60,372 nt of DNA from Desulfobacteraceae bacterium (GTDB taxonomy: Bacteria > Desulfobacterota > DSM-4660 > Desulfatiglandales > Desulfatiglandaceae), in NCBI GenBank assembly GCA_016783065.1, contig JADHXI010000003.1, forward strand, positions 1 through 60,372. The letters are read 5' to 3'. Under the pieces are notes generated by a model. The model saw only the letters and a program-made list of their open reading frames with translations, searched no databases and was not told the origin of the DNA. The position numbers and the translations under genes were made by a program. Shown here piece by piece: positions 1 to 8,034 of the stretch (position 1 is the first letter of the stretch; the number at the start of each line of letters is the position of its first letter).

Positions 1-137
1 CGAGAATGAGATAGTTTTTTCAAGATCAAGGAAGGCGGAAATTATAACCACAGGAATACATTAAAGTATTTCGAGGATTATAATTTGAGTTTGACGCAGA
101 GATTGGGAAAAATAGCCATTCTCGGACAGCCTCCTAG
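1..137. repeat. MITE-like element, family 1, copy 1 (left end cut by window)
   Basis: Shares nearly all of its sequence with copies at 34322-34502 and 53125-53270. The right terminal inverted repeat CATTCTCGGACAGCCTC lies at 117-133 and is followed by CTAG (134-137). The left end is truncated by the window edge, which starts inside the matching left repeat (CGAGAATG at 1-8). Inside is a second inverted repeat, AAATTATAA / TTATAATTT. This copy lacks the roughly 33-bp GC-rich module found in the other two, so it may be the ancestral form. It has no coding capacity and would depend on a transposase supplied elsewhere. Confidence 0.85.
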
Positions 138-243
138 TGTTTTTGACAATTTAGGGGGAGAGTTGCACGACGGATAGTATTGCCACGGCCATCTCCTGAG
201 GAGCGCTGCATCCAAACAGGGGGGCGCGCTGGCTGAAACGCCT

Positions 244-307
244 AAAAGGGCTACACCGAAATGCGCGGGAATTAATTTTCTGCAAATTTGGGGTAGCCCT
301 TTTTTTG
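244..307. promoter_or_regulatory. Long inverted repeat upstream of HTH gene (operator or terminator)
   Basis: AAAAGGGCTAC (244-254) is perfectly complementary to GTAGCCCTTTT, with partial pairing further inward (CC/GG, AAAT/ATTT). It ends in a run of T (301-307) 27 bp before the HTH gene. The T-run fits a rho-independent terminator for something upstream on the + strand. The symmetry and position also fit an operator for the HTH protein. I cannot tell these apart from sequence. Confidence 0.5.
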
Positions 308-333
308 GGCTGTCCCAAAGGGACGTTAAAAGT

Positions 334-558
334 ATGAGCGAGAATGTTGAAAGACCGTATTTGACAAGGAAGCAGGCAGCCGACCTGCTTCAATTACCGG
401 TCAGGACATTGGATTATCTGGCTGGCACAAACCAGATTCCCTTTTTACGAATCTCAAAACGGAATGTGAGATTTGCGGGGGCAAAGCTCGACAAATGGTT
501 TGAGCAACGCGAAGGCATCGCTCACAGGCGGGGATCGAGTAAAGACAAGGGTTTGTGA
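334..558 (+). CDS. Small helix-turn-helix protein, excisionase/HTH_17 type
   Basis: 74 residues. The opening region (about residues 9-60), with LTRKQAADLLQLPVRTLDYL followed by a basic wing-like stretch (RISKRNVRFAGAKLDKWFEQ), is the classic layout of the MerR-like HTH_17 'excisionase family' domain: helix, turn, recognition helix, then a two-strand wing ending in a helix with W. Such proteins act as phage or integrative-element excisionases or as small repressors. The following ORF overlaps it as TGATG, and beyond that is a primase remnant, so the gene is probably a survivor of a decayed mobile element. No integrase is seen nearby. The family call is solid; the role is inferred. Confidence 0.75.
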   Translation: MSENVERPYLTRKQAADLLQLPVRTLDYLAGTNQIPFLRISKRNVRFAGAKLDKWFEQREGIAHRRGSSKDKGL

Positions 559-626
559 TGGATGCTTTTAAAACGGCTACCGTCTTGGGGTGGGCCATTG
601 CATGGGCTTTTTTGATTTGGGGGTAA
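558..626 (+). CDS. Possible 22-residue membrane peptide coupled to the HTH gene
   Basis: The ATG overlaps the stop of the HTH gene (TGATG), which is typical of translational coupling. The product, MDAFKTATVLGWAIAWAFLI plus WG, has a charged start and one hydrophobic stretch able to cross a membrane. Small hydrophobic ORFs like this occur in phage and plasmid operons between the excisionase and primase genes. No homology is claimed. It could also be a chance ORF. Confidence 0.35.
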   Translation: MDAFKTATVLGWAIAWAFLIWG

Positions 627-628
627 AT

Positions 629-905
629 ATGAACTGATTCAGAAAAAATAAAAGCCCTTGTCCAAGAAAAGGTCGAATCGGAAGGCGACGAATATACGGG
701 GCCAGAGCGGAACCGGGGAAATCAGAAGATTTTGAAGTGTCTGAATTCCAATGAAGATGGCGACGCTTTCTTATATCGAGATATTCACGACGGCCAGTTC
801 ATCTATGACCACGCAGCCGGAAGATGGCACGAGTGGATGGGTCACTATTGGTGGGAATCCAAGAAGAGCTCTTCCATAATTTCCGCAGTTTCAAAAATAG
901 CCTGA
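629..905 (+). pseudogene. Decayed phage/plasmid-type primase N-terminal fragment
   Basis: After a short frame problem next to an ATG at 629 (one extra A puts the start out of frame), an open frame runs through EKIKALVQEKVESEGDEYTG and then GDAFLYRDIHDGQFIYDH and AAGRWHEWMGHYWWE, stopping at 903-905. The F-x-Y-D-H-x-x-G-R-W-x-x-W-x-G-H-x-W pattern is typical of the start of phage and plasmid primase/helicase proteins (D5-N or DUF5906-like). The rest of such a protein (several hundred residues) is missing. This marks the remains of an integrated element. The family call rests on remembered motif style and is moderately sure. Confidence 0.55.
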
Positions 906-1655
906 TTTATCGGATAATTATGTCAAAGAGCAGAAACCACCAGCATTACCAACAGGTTGCCATAACCTGATCGGGAAAAACTCTGGACTGACGAACAGAT
1001 AAGGTTTCAATCGAGAAACTTCTCAAAATGTGCCGACTCTACCACTGGTATTTTATCAAGCAAAAGTTACCAATTTCGAGTAAATAAGCATCCTCTTGAC
1101 GTTCCCAGTGTTCTGCACCGCGTTATTATACGGGGCGTTGAGCGCGGAAGAGATATAGAGGGGTCATCTACGCTAGACTCTTTTTACTGCTTTAGGCATG
1201 AATCCGCAATGGCTGAACACCTAAAATTGAATGGCAAAAGTTGATTAGAGCAAGAATGAAAAACAATAACCACTTTAAAATCTTAAGAGAAACCAAATAA
1301 GAGTCAAGAGGAGATTTGGACTGAAGCTGGACCAGTTTCTTGGAAAATGCGTCTATGATCTCATGCCACCGGACCTTGCAAAGACACGAAAAGCCAGGGT
1401 AGAGAAAGTCTTTATCCTGCCAGCATAAGAAAAAATGTTTGCGGAACATTGTCAAGCATATTTTCCATATTGCTGGAATTTTGTCATGACTATCCTCCAG
1501 AGATGTTGAAAATTATCGATCTTTCTGATTGGGATTTTCAGAATCCAGACATCGCTTCAACCCGATTCCGCAACATTCAAAGAACATATGTCCCTAATTA
1601 TTGAGCGGGAGATGGCAAGGGGCCAAGCCTTCTGTTGAAGAAATAGCGCCGGGAT
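906..1655. other. 750-bp accessory gap with no intact gene
   Basis: Between the primase remnant and VapC there is no convincing intact gene. It contains a RAYT-like fragment (1086-1181), an 87-codon minus-strand ORF (1192-1455) that I do not recognise and do not support, and a short plus-strand frame from 1503 (MLKIIDLSDWDFQNPDIAST...) that stops after about 33 codons. Many stops in all frames and fragments of gene-like sequence suggest ongoing decay. Confidence 0.5.
1086..1181 (+). pseudogene. Remnant of a REP-associated tyrosine transposase (RAYT)
   Basis: A short open stretch reads KHPLDVPSVLHRVIIRGVER, followed by GRDIEGSS and LDSF. This resembles the N-terminal motif of Y1 / TnpA-REP transposases (L-x-H-V-I-x-R-G-x-E-R, then an acidic D-rich loop leading to F). 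The catalytic HxH motif and tyrosine helix are absent, so it is non-functional. It is notable because GC-rich REP-like palindromes occur at several places in this window. The identification is by motif only. Confidence 0.5.
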
Positions 1656-2045
1656 TCAGTAGATTGTGTAGATCAATCCATCAATTTTCTCGAAATGTTG
1701 ATCTGATGTAATAAGTTCCGCCCCGTGCTCCATGGTTTGCGCCGCAATCCATATATCGTTACTGGGAATTGGGGTCCCCTTGCGCTTCAACTGGGCAGCG
1801 ATTCTGGAATAGCGGTCGGAAGTTGTTTTTCCAATCTGCGCGAGTTCCACAACGTCATGCTGTAAGAATTCATTAAGCTCATTCATGTTTTCTTTAAATC
1901 TGGTGCCGTTACGAAAGCCGAACATCAGCTCCCCCAAAACCACAGGAGAAAACAGTATCCATTCAGCCCCAACAATAATCTCGACCACATCGGGAATATT
2001 CCGTTTGAACCCCACATAGGCGCTTGTATCCAGGAGGAGCTTCAT
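1656..2045 (-). CDS. vapC: VapC-family PIN-domain toxin ribonuclease
   Basis: 129 residues from the ATG that overlaps the vapB stop as ATGA; a GTG at 2051 is an alternative. Starts with the PIN-domain signature LLLDTSAY (first acidic residue). It continues with an acidic residue in VVLGELMFGF (Glu) and ends with PSNDIWIAAQTMEHGAELIT and SDQHF, giving the catalytic Asp set expected of a Mg2+-dependent RNase. Known VapC toxins cleave tRNA or rRNA and are neutralised by VapB. Length and all acidic positions look intact, so it is probably functional. It lies in an otherwise decaying accessory patch, as toxin-antitoxin pairs often do. Confidence 0.88.
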   Translation of the reverse strand: MKLLLDTSAYVGFKRNIPDVVEIIVGAEWILFSPVVLGELMFGFRNGTRFKENMNELNEFLQHDVVELAQIGKTTSDRYSRIAAQLKRKGTPIPSNDIWIAAQTMEHGAELITSDQHFEKIDGLIYTIY

Positions 2046-2299
2046 CTCCACATCTCTTCATCAATCTGCTCGGATGACTTTATGGAGATCAGAAACTCCG
2101 AGGCATCTTTTTCGCTCCAACCCCCGGCGAGCTTTCTCAGCGAATCTGCCGGGGGGGCTTTCTTGCCTTTCCTGTAATCGGTATGTTCGTAAATCATATC
2201 CAGAATGACACGGTTTAATGATTTTCCGCTCTTGCGGGCTTTCTTCCGTATATCCTGTTCCATTTCCGAGTCCATTCCGCGTAATGTGATCTGTGACAT
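2042..2299 (-). CDS. vapB: VapB/FitA-type ribbon-helix-helix antitoxin
   Basis: 85 residues. The N-terminus SQITLRGMDSEMEQDIRKKA and SGKSLNRVILDMIYEH is a ribbon-helix-helix DNA-binding fold as in FitA/Arc-like antitoxins: a beta strand, then two helices around the S-L-N-x-x-I motif. The C-terminal part, rich in K, D and E and ending EEMWR, should wrap the toxin. It precedes vapC with a 4-base ATGA overlap, so the two are translationally coupled with antitoxin first. The upstream region carries SD AGGAGG and direct repeats (2311-2327) that could be its operator. Confidence 0.85.
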   Translation of the reverse strand: MSQITLRGMDSEMEQDIRKKARKSGKSLNRVILDMIYEHTDYRKGKKAPPADSLRKLAGGWSEKDASEFLISIKSSEQIDEEMWR

Positions 2300-2307
2300 A
2301 ACTCACC

Positions 2308-2327
2308 TCCTGACTCAGGTTGACTCA
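2308..2327 (-). promoter_or_regulatory. Candidate vapBC autoregulatory operator
   Basis: Two copies of TGACTCA (2311-2317 and 2321-2327) spaced one helical turn apart. Each is a palindrome around its central base. They lie just upstream of, and partly overlap, the vapB Shine-Dalgarno AGGAGG. Ribbon-helix-helix antitoxins commonly bind pairs of such short half-sites and repress their own operon. Binding itself is inference. Confidence 0.45.
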
Positions 2328-2515
2328 TTATTTACTTCAAAAACATCTTTGTCAAGTATAAACGATGAGAGTCAGCGATTCTAATTTTGAGCCACAAATT
2401 TGAGGGGCGGTCTTGCTATGGCCAATTTTTGAGAACAATTGATGCGGTTTGCTGGTATTTATTAAGGATTGGTTCAATTGTATGGCGGCGAGATCCCTAC
2501 CCTTTATGAATTGAT
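2328..2515. other. Intergenic region between divergent vapBC and pta
   Basis: About 340 bp separate vapB from the pta start. Apart from the vapB operator candidate and the promoter-like site at 2516-2550, I see no ORF, RNA motif or repeat. The divergent arrangement means both promoters must lie here. Confidence 0.5.
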
Positions 2516-2550
2516 TTGACATGCTCAAATTATCGCGCCAAAATGAGCAT
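2516..2550 (+). promoter_or_regulatory. Candidate sigma-70 promoter and operator for pta-ackA
   Basis: A perfect -35 hexamer TTGACA (2516-2521) is followed at 17-bp spacing by CAAAAT (2539-2544; 4 of 6 with the consensus). Overlapping it is a perfect inverted repeat ATGCTCA (2521-2527) / TGAGCAT (2544-2550), placed exactly over the promoter core as expected for a repressor site. The pta start is about 90 bp downstream. Confidence 0.45.
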
Positions 2551-2638
2551 AATCTAGCAGAATGTCCCTGAATGAACCTTGAACCCCTGAACGCCTGCCA
2601 AAGAACAATGGGTGACCCTATTCCACCAGGAGGGTACC

Positions 2639-4741
2639 ATGTCCAACAATCTTTATATCACCGCCACTGAAGCAAGGAGCGGAAAGTCAACCATCGCATT
2701 AGGGATAATGGAGATGCTGCTGATGAAAATTGATTCGGTTGGCTTTTTCCGCCCCATCATTCCGGGCCTCAAGGACCAGGATGATGACATTATCTTGATT
2801 TCCTCGCATTTCGACCTCAACATACCCTACGATCAGATGTACGGCTATACACTAACAGAGGCGAGCAATCTGATTTCACAGGATAAAAAAGCAGAGCTTT
2901 TTGAAGGAATCATCAAAAAATATAACCATTTAAGGGAAACGTGCCATTTTGTCTTGTGTGAAGGAACTGATTTTGCCAGCTATATGGCCGCTTTTGAATT
3001 CGATATCAACGCAGAGATCAGCAGAAACCTTTCATGCCCGGTTCTTCTTGTCGCAAACGCTCATGGAGAAACAACGGATCAGATAGTCCGGTCTATCGTA
3101 CTTACGCTTGAATCCTTGATCGGGAAAGGGTGTCACACCATTGCTACAATTATTAACCGTATTGACGGAAATAATGAAAAGGCTGTCATCACGTCACTGA
3201 AAGAGCGGGGTTTGACCAGGGAGCAGTTGGTCTACACCATACCGTTTGAAGAGTCGCTCGGGAAACCCACAGTTGGTGAAATCGCAAAGGTCTTGGGCGC
3301 TGAGGTGTTATACGGTAAAGGGCAATTAGGCCGCCACGTTTACAGCTTTACGGTCGCTGCGATGCAGCTGCAGAATTTCTTGACCCGGATAGAATATGGC
3401 TCATTGATTATAACACCGGGAGACAGGGCCGACGTGATCGTCGCGTGCCTCGCCGCAGTCTCCTCTACGTCCATGGAAAATATCTCCGGGATCTTGTTGA
3501 CCGGAGGGCTAAAACCGGAAAAAGCCATATGGGAACTGGTCAAAGGCTTCCCAAGCATGGTACCCATCCTAAGTGTCAAAGAAAATACTTTCCCAACGGC
3601 GACAAATGTCAACAGAATACACTCGAAAATTTCTCCAAAAGATCGCAGGAAGATAACCCGCGTTCTGGCTGTTTTTGAAAAAAATATTGATGCGGAGCAG
3701 TTGGGCGAAAAGGTCATTACAACTCGGACCACCATTGTCACACCAAAGATGTTTGAATATGAGTTACTGAAAAGGGCAAGGTCAAACAAACAACACATCG
3801 TGTTACCAGAGGGCGAGGAGGAGAGGATATTAAGGGCGGCGGGAGTATTGTTGAGCCGGGAGGCAGTGGATATCACCCTTCTTGGCAATGAGGAAGTGAT
3901 CCGTGGCAAGATTGCAGAATTGGGACTGCGGGTGATCCCTGCCGATATTATCGATCCCCCGAAATCCATATTTTTTGATGAGTATGTACAGGCCTATTAT
4001 GAGCTGAGGAAACACAAAGGGATCACCGAAGAATCCGCACGTGATGCGATGAACGGTCTAAACTATTTTGGGACCATGATGGTCTATAAAGGACGTGCCG
4101 ACGGGATGGTCTCCGGGTCGGTTCAAAGCACAGCATCGACGATCCGTCCGGCCCTAAAAATTATCAAGACGAGACCGGGTTTTTCCATCGTTTCAAGCGT
4201 GTTTCTTATGTGTCTGCGGGACAGAGTGCTTGTTTACGGGGACTGTGCAGTAAACGCTGACCCAAATGCGAATCAACTGGCTGAGATCGCCCTTAGCTCG
4301 GCACAAACTGCAAGAACTTTTGGCATTGACCCTGTCGTGGCCATGCTTTCCTATTCTACCGGGGAATCAGGAAAGGGGGCGGATGTGGACAAGGTCCGGG
4401 AGGCAACCAGGATTGCAAAAGAAAAGGCGCAAGAATCATTTCCAGGCCTAAGAATTGAAGGACCTATCCAGTATGATGCGGCTATTGATCCGCTGGTTGC
4501 CAAGGCAAAGATGCCGGAGAGCGACGTCGCAGGACAGGCCACTACATTTATCTTTCCTGATCTCAATACCGGGAACAACACGTACAAGGCCGTCCAGAGG
4601 TCTGCCGGGGCAGTGGCCATTGGTCCTGTGCTTCAGGGACTCAACCGTCCTGTAAATGATCTGAGTCGAGGGTGCACGATCACGGACATTGTGAACACCG
4701 TTGCAATTACCGCAATTCAAGCACAATCAGAAAAATGCTGA
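2639..4741 (+). CDS. pta: Phosphate acetyltransferase, long two-domain type
   Basis: Converts acetyl-CoA and phosphate to acetyl-phosphate and CoA, the first step of acetate-forming ATP synthesis (reversible in acetate activation). 700 residues, the usual length of the long Pta type. An N-terminal P-loop-like domain (EARSGKST at residues 11-18), related to dethiobiotin synthetase, and a DRTGG-type middle region precede the catalytic PTA_PTB domain, which begins near residue 371. The start was set at 2639 rather than an in-frame codon at 2612, because AGGAGG sits 6 bases before the ATG. ackA follows 46 bp downstream on the same strand, forming the classic operon. Confidence 0.96.
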   Translation: MSNNLYITATEARSGKSTIALGIMEMLLMKIDSVGFFRPIIPGLKDQDDDIILISSHFDLNIPYDQMYGYTLTEASNLISQDKKAELFEGIIKKYNHLRETCHFVLCEGTDFASYMAAFEFDINAEISRNLSCPVLLVANAHGETTDQIVRSIVLTLESLIGKGCHTIATIINRIDGNNEKAVITSLKERGLTREQLVYTIPFEESLGKPTVGEIAKVLGAEVLYGKGQLGRHVYSFTVAAMQLQNFLTRIEYGSLIITPGDRADVIVACLAAVSSTSMENISGILLTGGLKPEKAIWELVKGFPSMVPILSVKENTFPTATNVNRIHSKISPKDRRKITRVLAVFEKNIDAEQLGEKVITTRTTIVTPKMFEYELLKRARSNKQHIVLPEGEEERILRAAGVLLSREAVDITLLGNEEVIRGKIAELGLRVIPADIIDPPKSIFFDEYVQAYYELRKHKGITEESARDAMNGLNYFGTMMVYKGRADGMVSGSVQSTASTIRPALKIIKTRPGFSIVSSVFLMCLRDRVLVYGDCAVNADPNANQLAEIALSSAQTARTFGIDPVVAMLSYSTGESGKGADVDKVREATRIAKEKAQESFPGLRIEGPIQYDAAIDPLVAKAKMPESDVAGQATTFIFPDLNTGNNTYKAVQRSAGAVAIGPVLQGLNRPVNDLSRGCTITDIVNTVAITAIQAQSEKC

Positions 4742-4787
4742 TTGTAAATCCTGTTATCCTGTCGATTCCTGACCGAAAAGGGTTGTT

Positions 4788-6008
4788 ATGAAAATTCTGG
4801 TTATCAATACAGGGAGTTCATCCATTAAGTACGAACTCTTTGATATGGACAACCATTTGGCAATGGCCTCGGGCATGGCTGAAAAAATCGGCGAAGATAC
4901 CAGCCTTATCATTCATAAACGAATCTTGCCCAATGGTGAATCCGCGGAAAAAATGGAAGGGGTTTTGATCGCTGACCATCATGAGGGAATGAAACGTATT
5001 GTGGACCTATTGGTTGATCCGGAACTCGGACCCATTCAAGACAAGAGCGATATTTCAGCCATCGGTCATCGCGTTGTCCATGGCGGAGAGACATTTCACT
5101 CAACCACGATTATTGACGAAAAGGTAATCGCTGCCATAAAAGAAAACATCCCCTTGGCCCCTTTGCATAACCCTCCAAATTTGGTGGGAATTGAGGTGGC
5201 CAGATCGGTCTTTCCGGATGCCACTCAGGTTGCCGTATTTGATACTGCCTTTCACCAGACTATCCCCATGAAGGCCTTTCTTTATGCCATCCCTTTTGAC
5301 ATGTACCGAAAAAACAGGGTCCGCCGGTATGGTTTCCACGGGACTTCGCACGCCTATGTAGCTCAGAGGGCGGCGGATTACATGGGCCAACCCCTTGTGG
5401 AATTGAATCTGATAACCATCCATTTGGGAAACGGGGCCAGCATGGCGGCCGTAAAGTTGGGAAAATCCGTGGACACAACCATGGGGATGACCCCCCTTGC
5501 GGGTTTGGTAATGGGAACCCGTTCGGGTGATGTGGATCCTGCGCTGCCATTTTTTATGGCAAACCATCTGGGGATGTCGCTCAGAGATATTGATGAGATC
5601 CTGAATAAGGACAGCGGACTAAAAGGCCTTTGCGGAACAAACGATATGCGGGATGTCATCGAGAAAAAGAATGCCGGTGACGACCGTGCGAGAATTGCGT
5701 TGGAGGTCTACGCTTACAGGATAAAGAAATATATAGGGGCCTATTTTGCGGCTTTAGGCAGTCTCGATGTGGTGGTTTTTACGGCGGGCATAGGGGAAAA
5801 TGCACCATACATCCGAGAACTCTCCTGTAGCGGCTTGAACGGGCTGGGGATAGAGATCGATGAGGAAAGAAACTATGGGACCGGAAGCGGAATCAGAGAG
5901 ATCAGTTCCCAAAAAAGTAAGGTCAAGGTCCTGGTAATCCCGACCGATGAGGAATTGGAGATCGCACAGGAGACAAAAACAGTACTTCAAAAGACCTTGA
6001 TGGAATAG
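4788..6008 (+). CDS. ackA: Acetate kinase
   Basis: Transfers the phosphate of acetyl-phosphate to ADP, giving acetate and ATP. 406 residues, near the normal 400. Family motifs are visible: VINTGSSSIKYE at the N-terminus (phosphate-binding ASKHA fold), GHRVVHGGE, LAPLHNPPN, FDTAFH, YGFHGTSH, HLGNGAS and GTRSGDVDP, then FTAGIGENA near the end. It is paired with pta, so acetyl-CoA made in this cell (including by the OrtAB thiolase encoded at 25-27 kb) can yield ATP. No oddity is seen. Confidence 0.97.
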   Translation: MKILVINTGSSSIKYELFDMDNHLAMASGMAEKIGEDTSLIIHKRILPNGESAEKMEGVLIADHHEGMKRIVDLLVDPELGPIQDKSDISAIGHRVVHGGETFHSTTIIDEKVIAAIKENIPLAPLHNPPNLVGIEVARSVFPDATQVAVFDTAFHQTIPMKAFLYAIPFDMYRKNRVRRYGFHGTSHAYVAQRAADYMGQPLVELNLITIHLGNGASMAAVKLGKSVDTTMGMTPLAGLVMGTRSGDVDPALPFFMANHLGMSLRDIDEILNKDSGLKGLCGTNDMRDVIEKKNAGDDRARIALEVYAYRIKKYIGAYFAALGSLDVVVFTAGIGENAPYIRELSCSGLNGLGIEIDEERNYGTGSGIREISSQKSKVKVLVIPTDEELEIAQETKTVLQKTLME

Positions 6009-6087
6009 GACGGCAGAGCTATAAGTGAAAGAAGAGAGGTACCAAGTGATTCCCAGGGCTCTGCAAAATCCATGGAGGTGACATGCC

Positions 6088-6954
6088 ATGCCAAATCTTG
6101 AGTTCTCGTGGACGACAGGTGAAGGGTTGAAGATGTTTGGACAGGGTTGGGAGCCCGTGACCGACCCGAGAGGGGTGATCTGCCTGGTACACGGGCTGGG
6201 AGAGCACAGTGGCCGGTACAACCACCTGGCTGCCTTTCTGAATGCCTCAGGCTATGTCCTGCTGGCATTTGATCTCAGGGGGCACGGGAAGTCCGAGGGA
6301 AAACGCGGCCATTCAAAGGGCATGGACGCATTGATGAACGACATTTCAGCGCTTTTGGAAGAGGGGAAAAGACGTCATCCGGACCGGCCTCTTTTCCTTT
6401 ACGGCCACAGCCTTGGCGGCAACCTGGTCTTAAACCACACCTTACGTCGTCTCCCCAAAGTGGCTGGTGTTATTGTCACGGGACCGGCGCTCAGACCCGC
6501 ATTTGAACCTCCTGCCTGGAAAATCACCCTCGGAAAGATCATGTACAACCTGTTTCCGTCATTATCAATGTCAAATGAACTGGACCGACAGTTGCTGTCG
6601 CATGATTCCGAGGTGGTGAACGCCTACATCAACGACCCTCTGGTTCATGATCGCATCACAGCCCGTCTGGCCATAGATCTCCTGAGTGCCGGGCTTTGGG
6701 CCTTAGAGAATGCCTCGCGTTTTCCCGTGCCGCTGCTGCTGATGCATGGGGAGGCGGACGGGCTGACATCAGCCCAGGCATCGACCGAATTTGCTGAAAA
6801 GGCGGGCGGGCTCTGCACCCTCAAGATCTGGGATGGGCTCTATCACGAGATCCATAATGAACCGGAAAAAGAAGAGGTGTTTGCCTGTCTGGAGAGCTGG
6901 TTGAAGGAAAATGAAACCGGAAACAATCCACCCCCTGTTCCAGGGAGGGACTAA
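6088..6954 (+). CDS. Alpha/beta hydrolase, monoacylglycerol-lipase-like
   Basis: 288 residues of the Hydrolase_4 (lysophospholipase/monoglyceride lipase) family. Motifs: HGLGEHSGRY (oxyanion loop, residues 35-44), FDLRGHGKSEG, the nucleophile elbow GHSLGG with Ser108, MHGEADGLT supplying the acid, and YHEIHNE supplying the catalytic His. No signal peptide is seen, so it is cytoplasmic or membrane-associated. SD GGAGG stands about 10 bases before the chosen ATG. It follows ackA by 79 bp on the same strand and may be read through from it. The natural ester is unknown. Confidence 0.85.
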   Translation: MPNLEFSWTTGEGLKMFGQGWEPVTDPRGVICLVHGLGEHSGRYNHLAAFLNASGYVLLAFDLRGHGKSEGKRGHSKGMDALMNDISALLEEGKRRHPDRPLFLYGHSLGGNLVLNHTLRRLPKVAGVIVTGPALRPAFEPPAWKITLGKIMYNLFPSLSMSNELDRQLLSHDSEVVNAYINDPLVHDRITARLAIDLLSAGLWALENASRFPVPLLLMHGEADGLTSAQASTEFAEKAGGLCTLKIWDGLYHEIHNEPEKEEVFACLESWLKENETGNNPPPVPGRD

Positions 6955-6991
6955 AACAAAAAAGATCTGCCGCACCAAGTACGGCAGATCT
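6953..6991 (-). terminator. Rho-independent terminator after adk
   Basis: Perfect stem AGATCTGCCG (6963-6972) / CGGCAGATCT (6982-6991) with a 9-base loop. On the minus strand it is followed by TTTTTGTTTT, so it terminates adk 26 bp after its stop. The + strand hydrolase converges on the same hairpin, but there only a weak T-tract follows. Confidence 0.85.
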
Positions 6992-7016
6992 CTGATAATG
7001 AATAGAAAGCAGAGGC

Positions 7017-7700
7017 CTATTGGCCAAGCTTGGCCAGGAGTTCTTCTGTGACCTCTTTCAGGCCCGGTCTGCCATCCAGATCCATAATTTTGGGAACACC
7101 GTTTTTCTTGGCTGAAAGGTCCTTATAGTAATTGACCCCTGCCATGGTACCCGTTTCAGTGTCGTAATAGATGTTGTGGCGTTGATCGATGGCCTCTTCG
7201 TCCTGGTCATCGGTGCGGGTCTTGAGTTCACCGCCGCACACCCTGCAGTTGTCACCATCAGGCTTGATTGCATCTATGAAAATATTGTTGGGGTGGTTGT
7301 TGTCATTGACGCACAATCTTCGCCCCATAATGCGATTCTTGGCTATTTGTCGGTCCAGGATCATCTCAATCACGATATCCAGGTTAATTCCCTCCTGACC
7401 CAGGGCCTTGTCCAGTTCCTGGGCCTGGGTGAGGTTGCGGGGGAAACCGTCAAGGAGCCAGCCATTGTTACAATCATCTTCTTTTAGTCGCTCCAGAATC
7501 ATGGGGATTGTGATGCTGTCCGGAACCAGTTCGCCCCGGTCTATATAACCTTTGGCTTCCTTTCCCAGATCGGTTCCCCTTGAAATATTGTCTCTGAAGA
7601 TAACCCCTGTTTCAATATGGGGAATGCCGAATTTTTCCTTTACAATCTTACCTTGGGTTCCTTTGCCGCTGCCGTTCGGTCCAAAAAATAGTATCTTCAT
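7017..7700 (-). CDS. adk: Adenylate kinase
   Basis: Interconverts ATP + AMP and 2 ADP. 227 residues. P-loop GPNGSGKGT at residues 7-15, the AMP-binding segment and DGFPRNLTQA near 85-94. The LID domain keeps metal-ligand-type residues in an unusual set: Cys130, His136, Cys152 and Cys155 (only the second CxxC pair is canonical), so a zinc site of C-H-C-C type is likely. The LID is also longer than in standard enzymes. Start supported by AAAGGAGATGAAAT-ATG. A family-2 repeat element lies 41 bp upstream. It stands alone and is not in a ribosomal-protein operon. Confidence 0.92.
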   Translation of the reverse strand: MKILFFGPNGSGKGTQGKIVKEKFGIPHIETGVIFRDNISRGTDLGKEAKGYIDRGELVPDSITIPMILERLKEDDCNNGWLLDGFPRNLTQAQELDKALGQEGINLDIVIEMILDRQIAKNRIMGRRLCVNDNNHPNNIFIDAIKPDGDNCRVCGGELKTRTDDQDEEAIDQRHNIYYDTETGTMAGVNYYKDLSAKKNGVPKIMDLDGRPGLKEVTEELLAKLGQ

Positions 7701-7741
7701 TATTTCATCTCCTTTTTACAAAATTTTCGGGTGAAGCTATG

Positions 7742-7998
7742 TATGTTCTCAATAATCTCGGGCACCGTGGGGTTCAGCCGTTTCTTGAAGGCGCTCTCTA
7801 AACCAGTAGTCGTAGCGTGGCTGATATTTGGGGTTTTACCGAAACCATGGAGAAGCCAATAGGATTCATTAGGAGAAAACCCCAAATATCAACCACTGCG
7901 GAACTGAGAGGTAAATTCACTTTGAGAGAGCGCCTTCAAGAAACACCCGAACCCCACTCCAGAAATCCCATTGTTTGTCCCGAACTTATTGAGAACTT
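7742..7998. repeat. Inverted-repeat element, family 2, copy A (257 bp)
   Basis: Nearly the reverse complement of the element at 36530-36819. It has nested symmetry: outer GGCGCTCTCT (7790-7799) / AGAGAGCGCC (7925-7934) and a perfect inner 15-bp pair GATATTTGGGGTTTT (7823-7837) / AAAACCCCAAATATC (7876-7890). Ends read roughly TTCTCAA / TTGAGAA. No ORF of note. It fills the space between the ApgM-like gene and adk and could form a large cruciform or RNA hairpin. Likely a non-autonomous transposable element. Confidence 0.8.
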
Positions 7999-8034
7999 GT
8001 GAAGCTATTTCAAAACCAAATTTCTGTCAAGGGG

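Noticed and set aside
1192-1455. 87-codon minus-strand frame in the accessory patch
   Set aside because: No RBS and no recognisable domain; it lies among remnants with many stops. Left as unsupported rather than called a gene.
3340-3969. 209-codon minus-strand frame inside pta
   Set aside because: Antisense shadow of a clear phosphate acetyltransferase gene.
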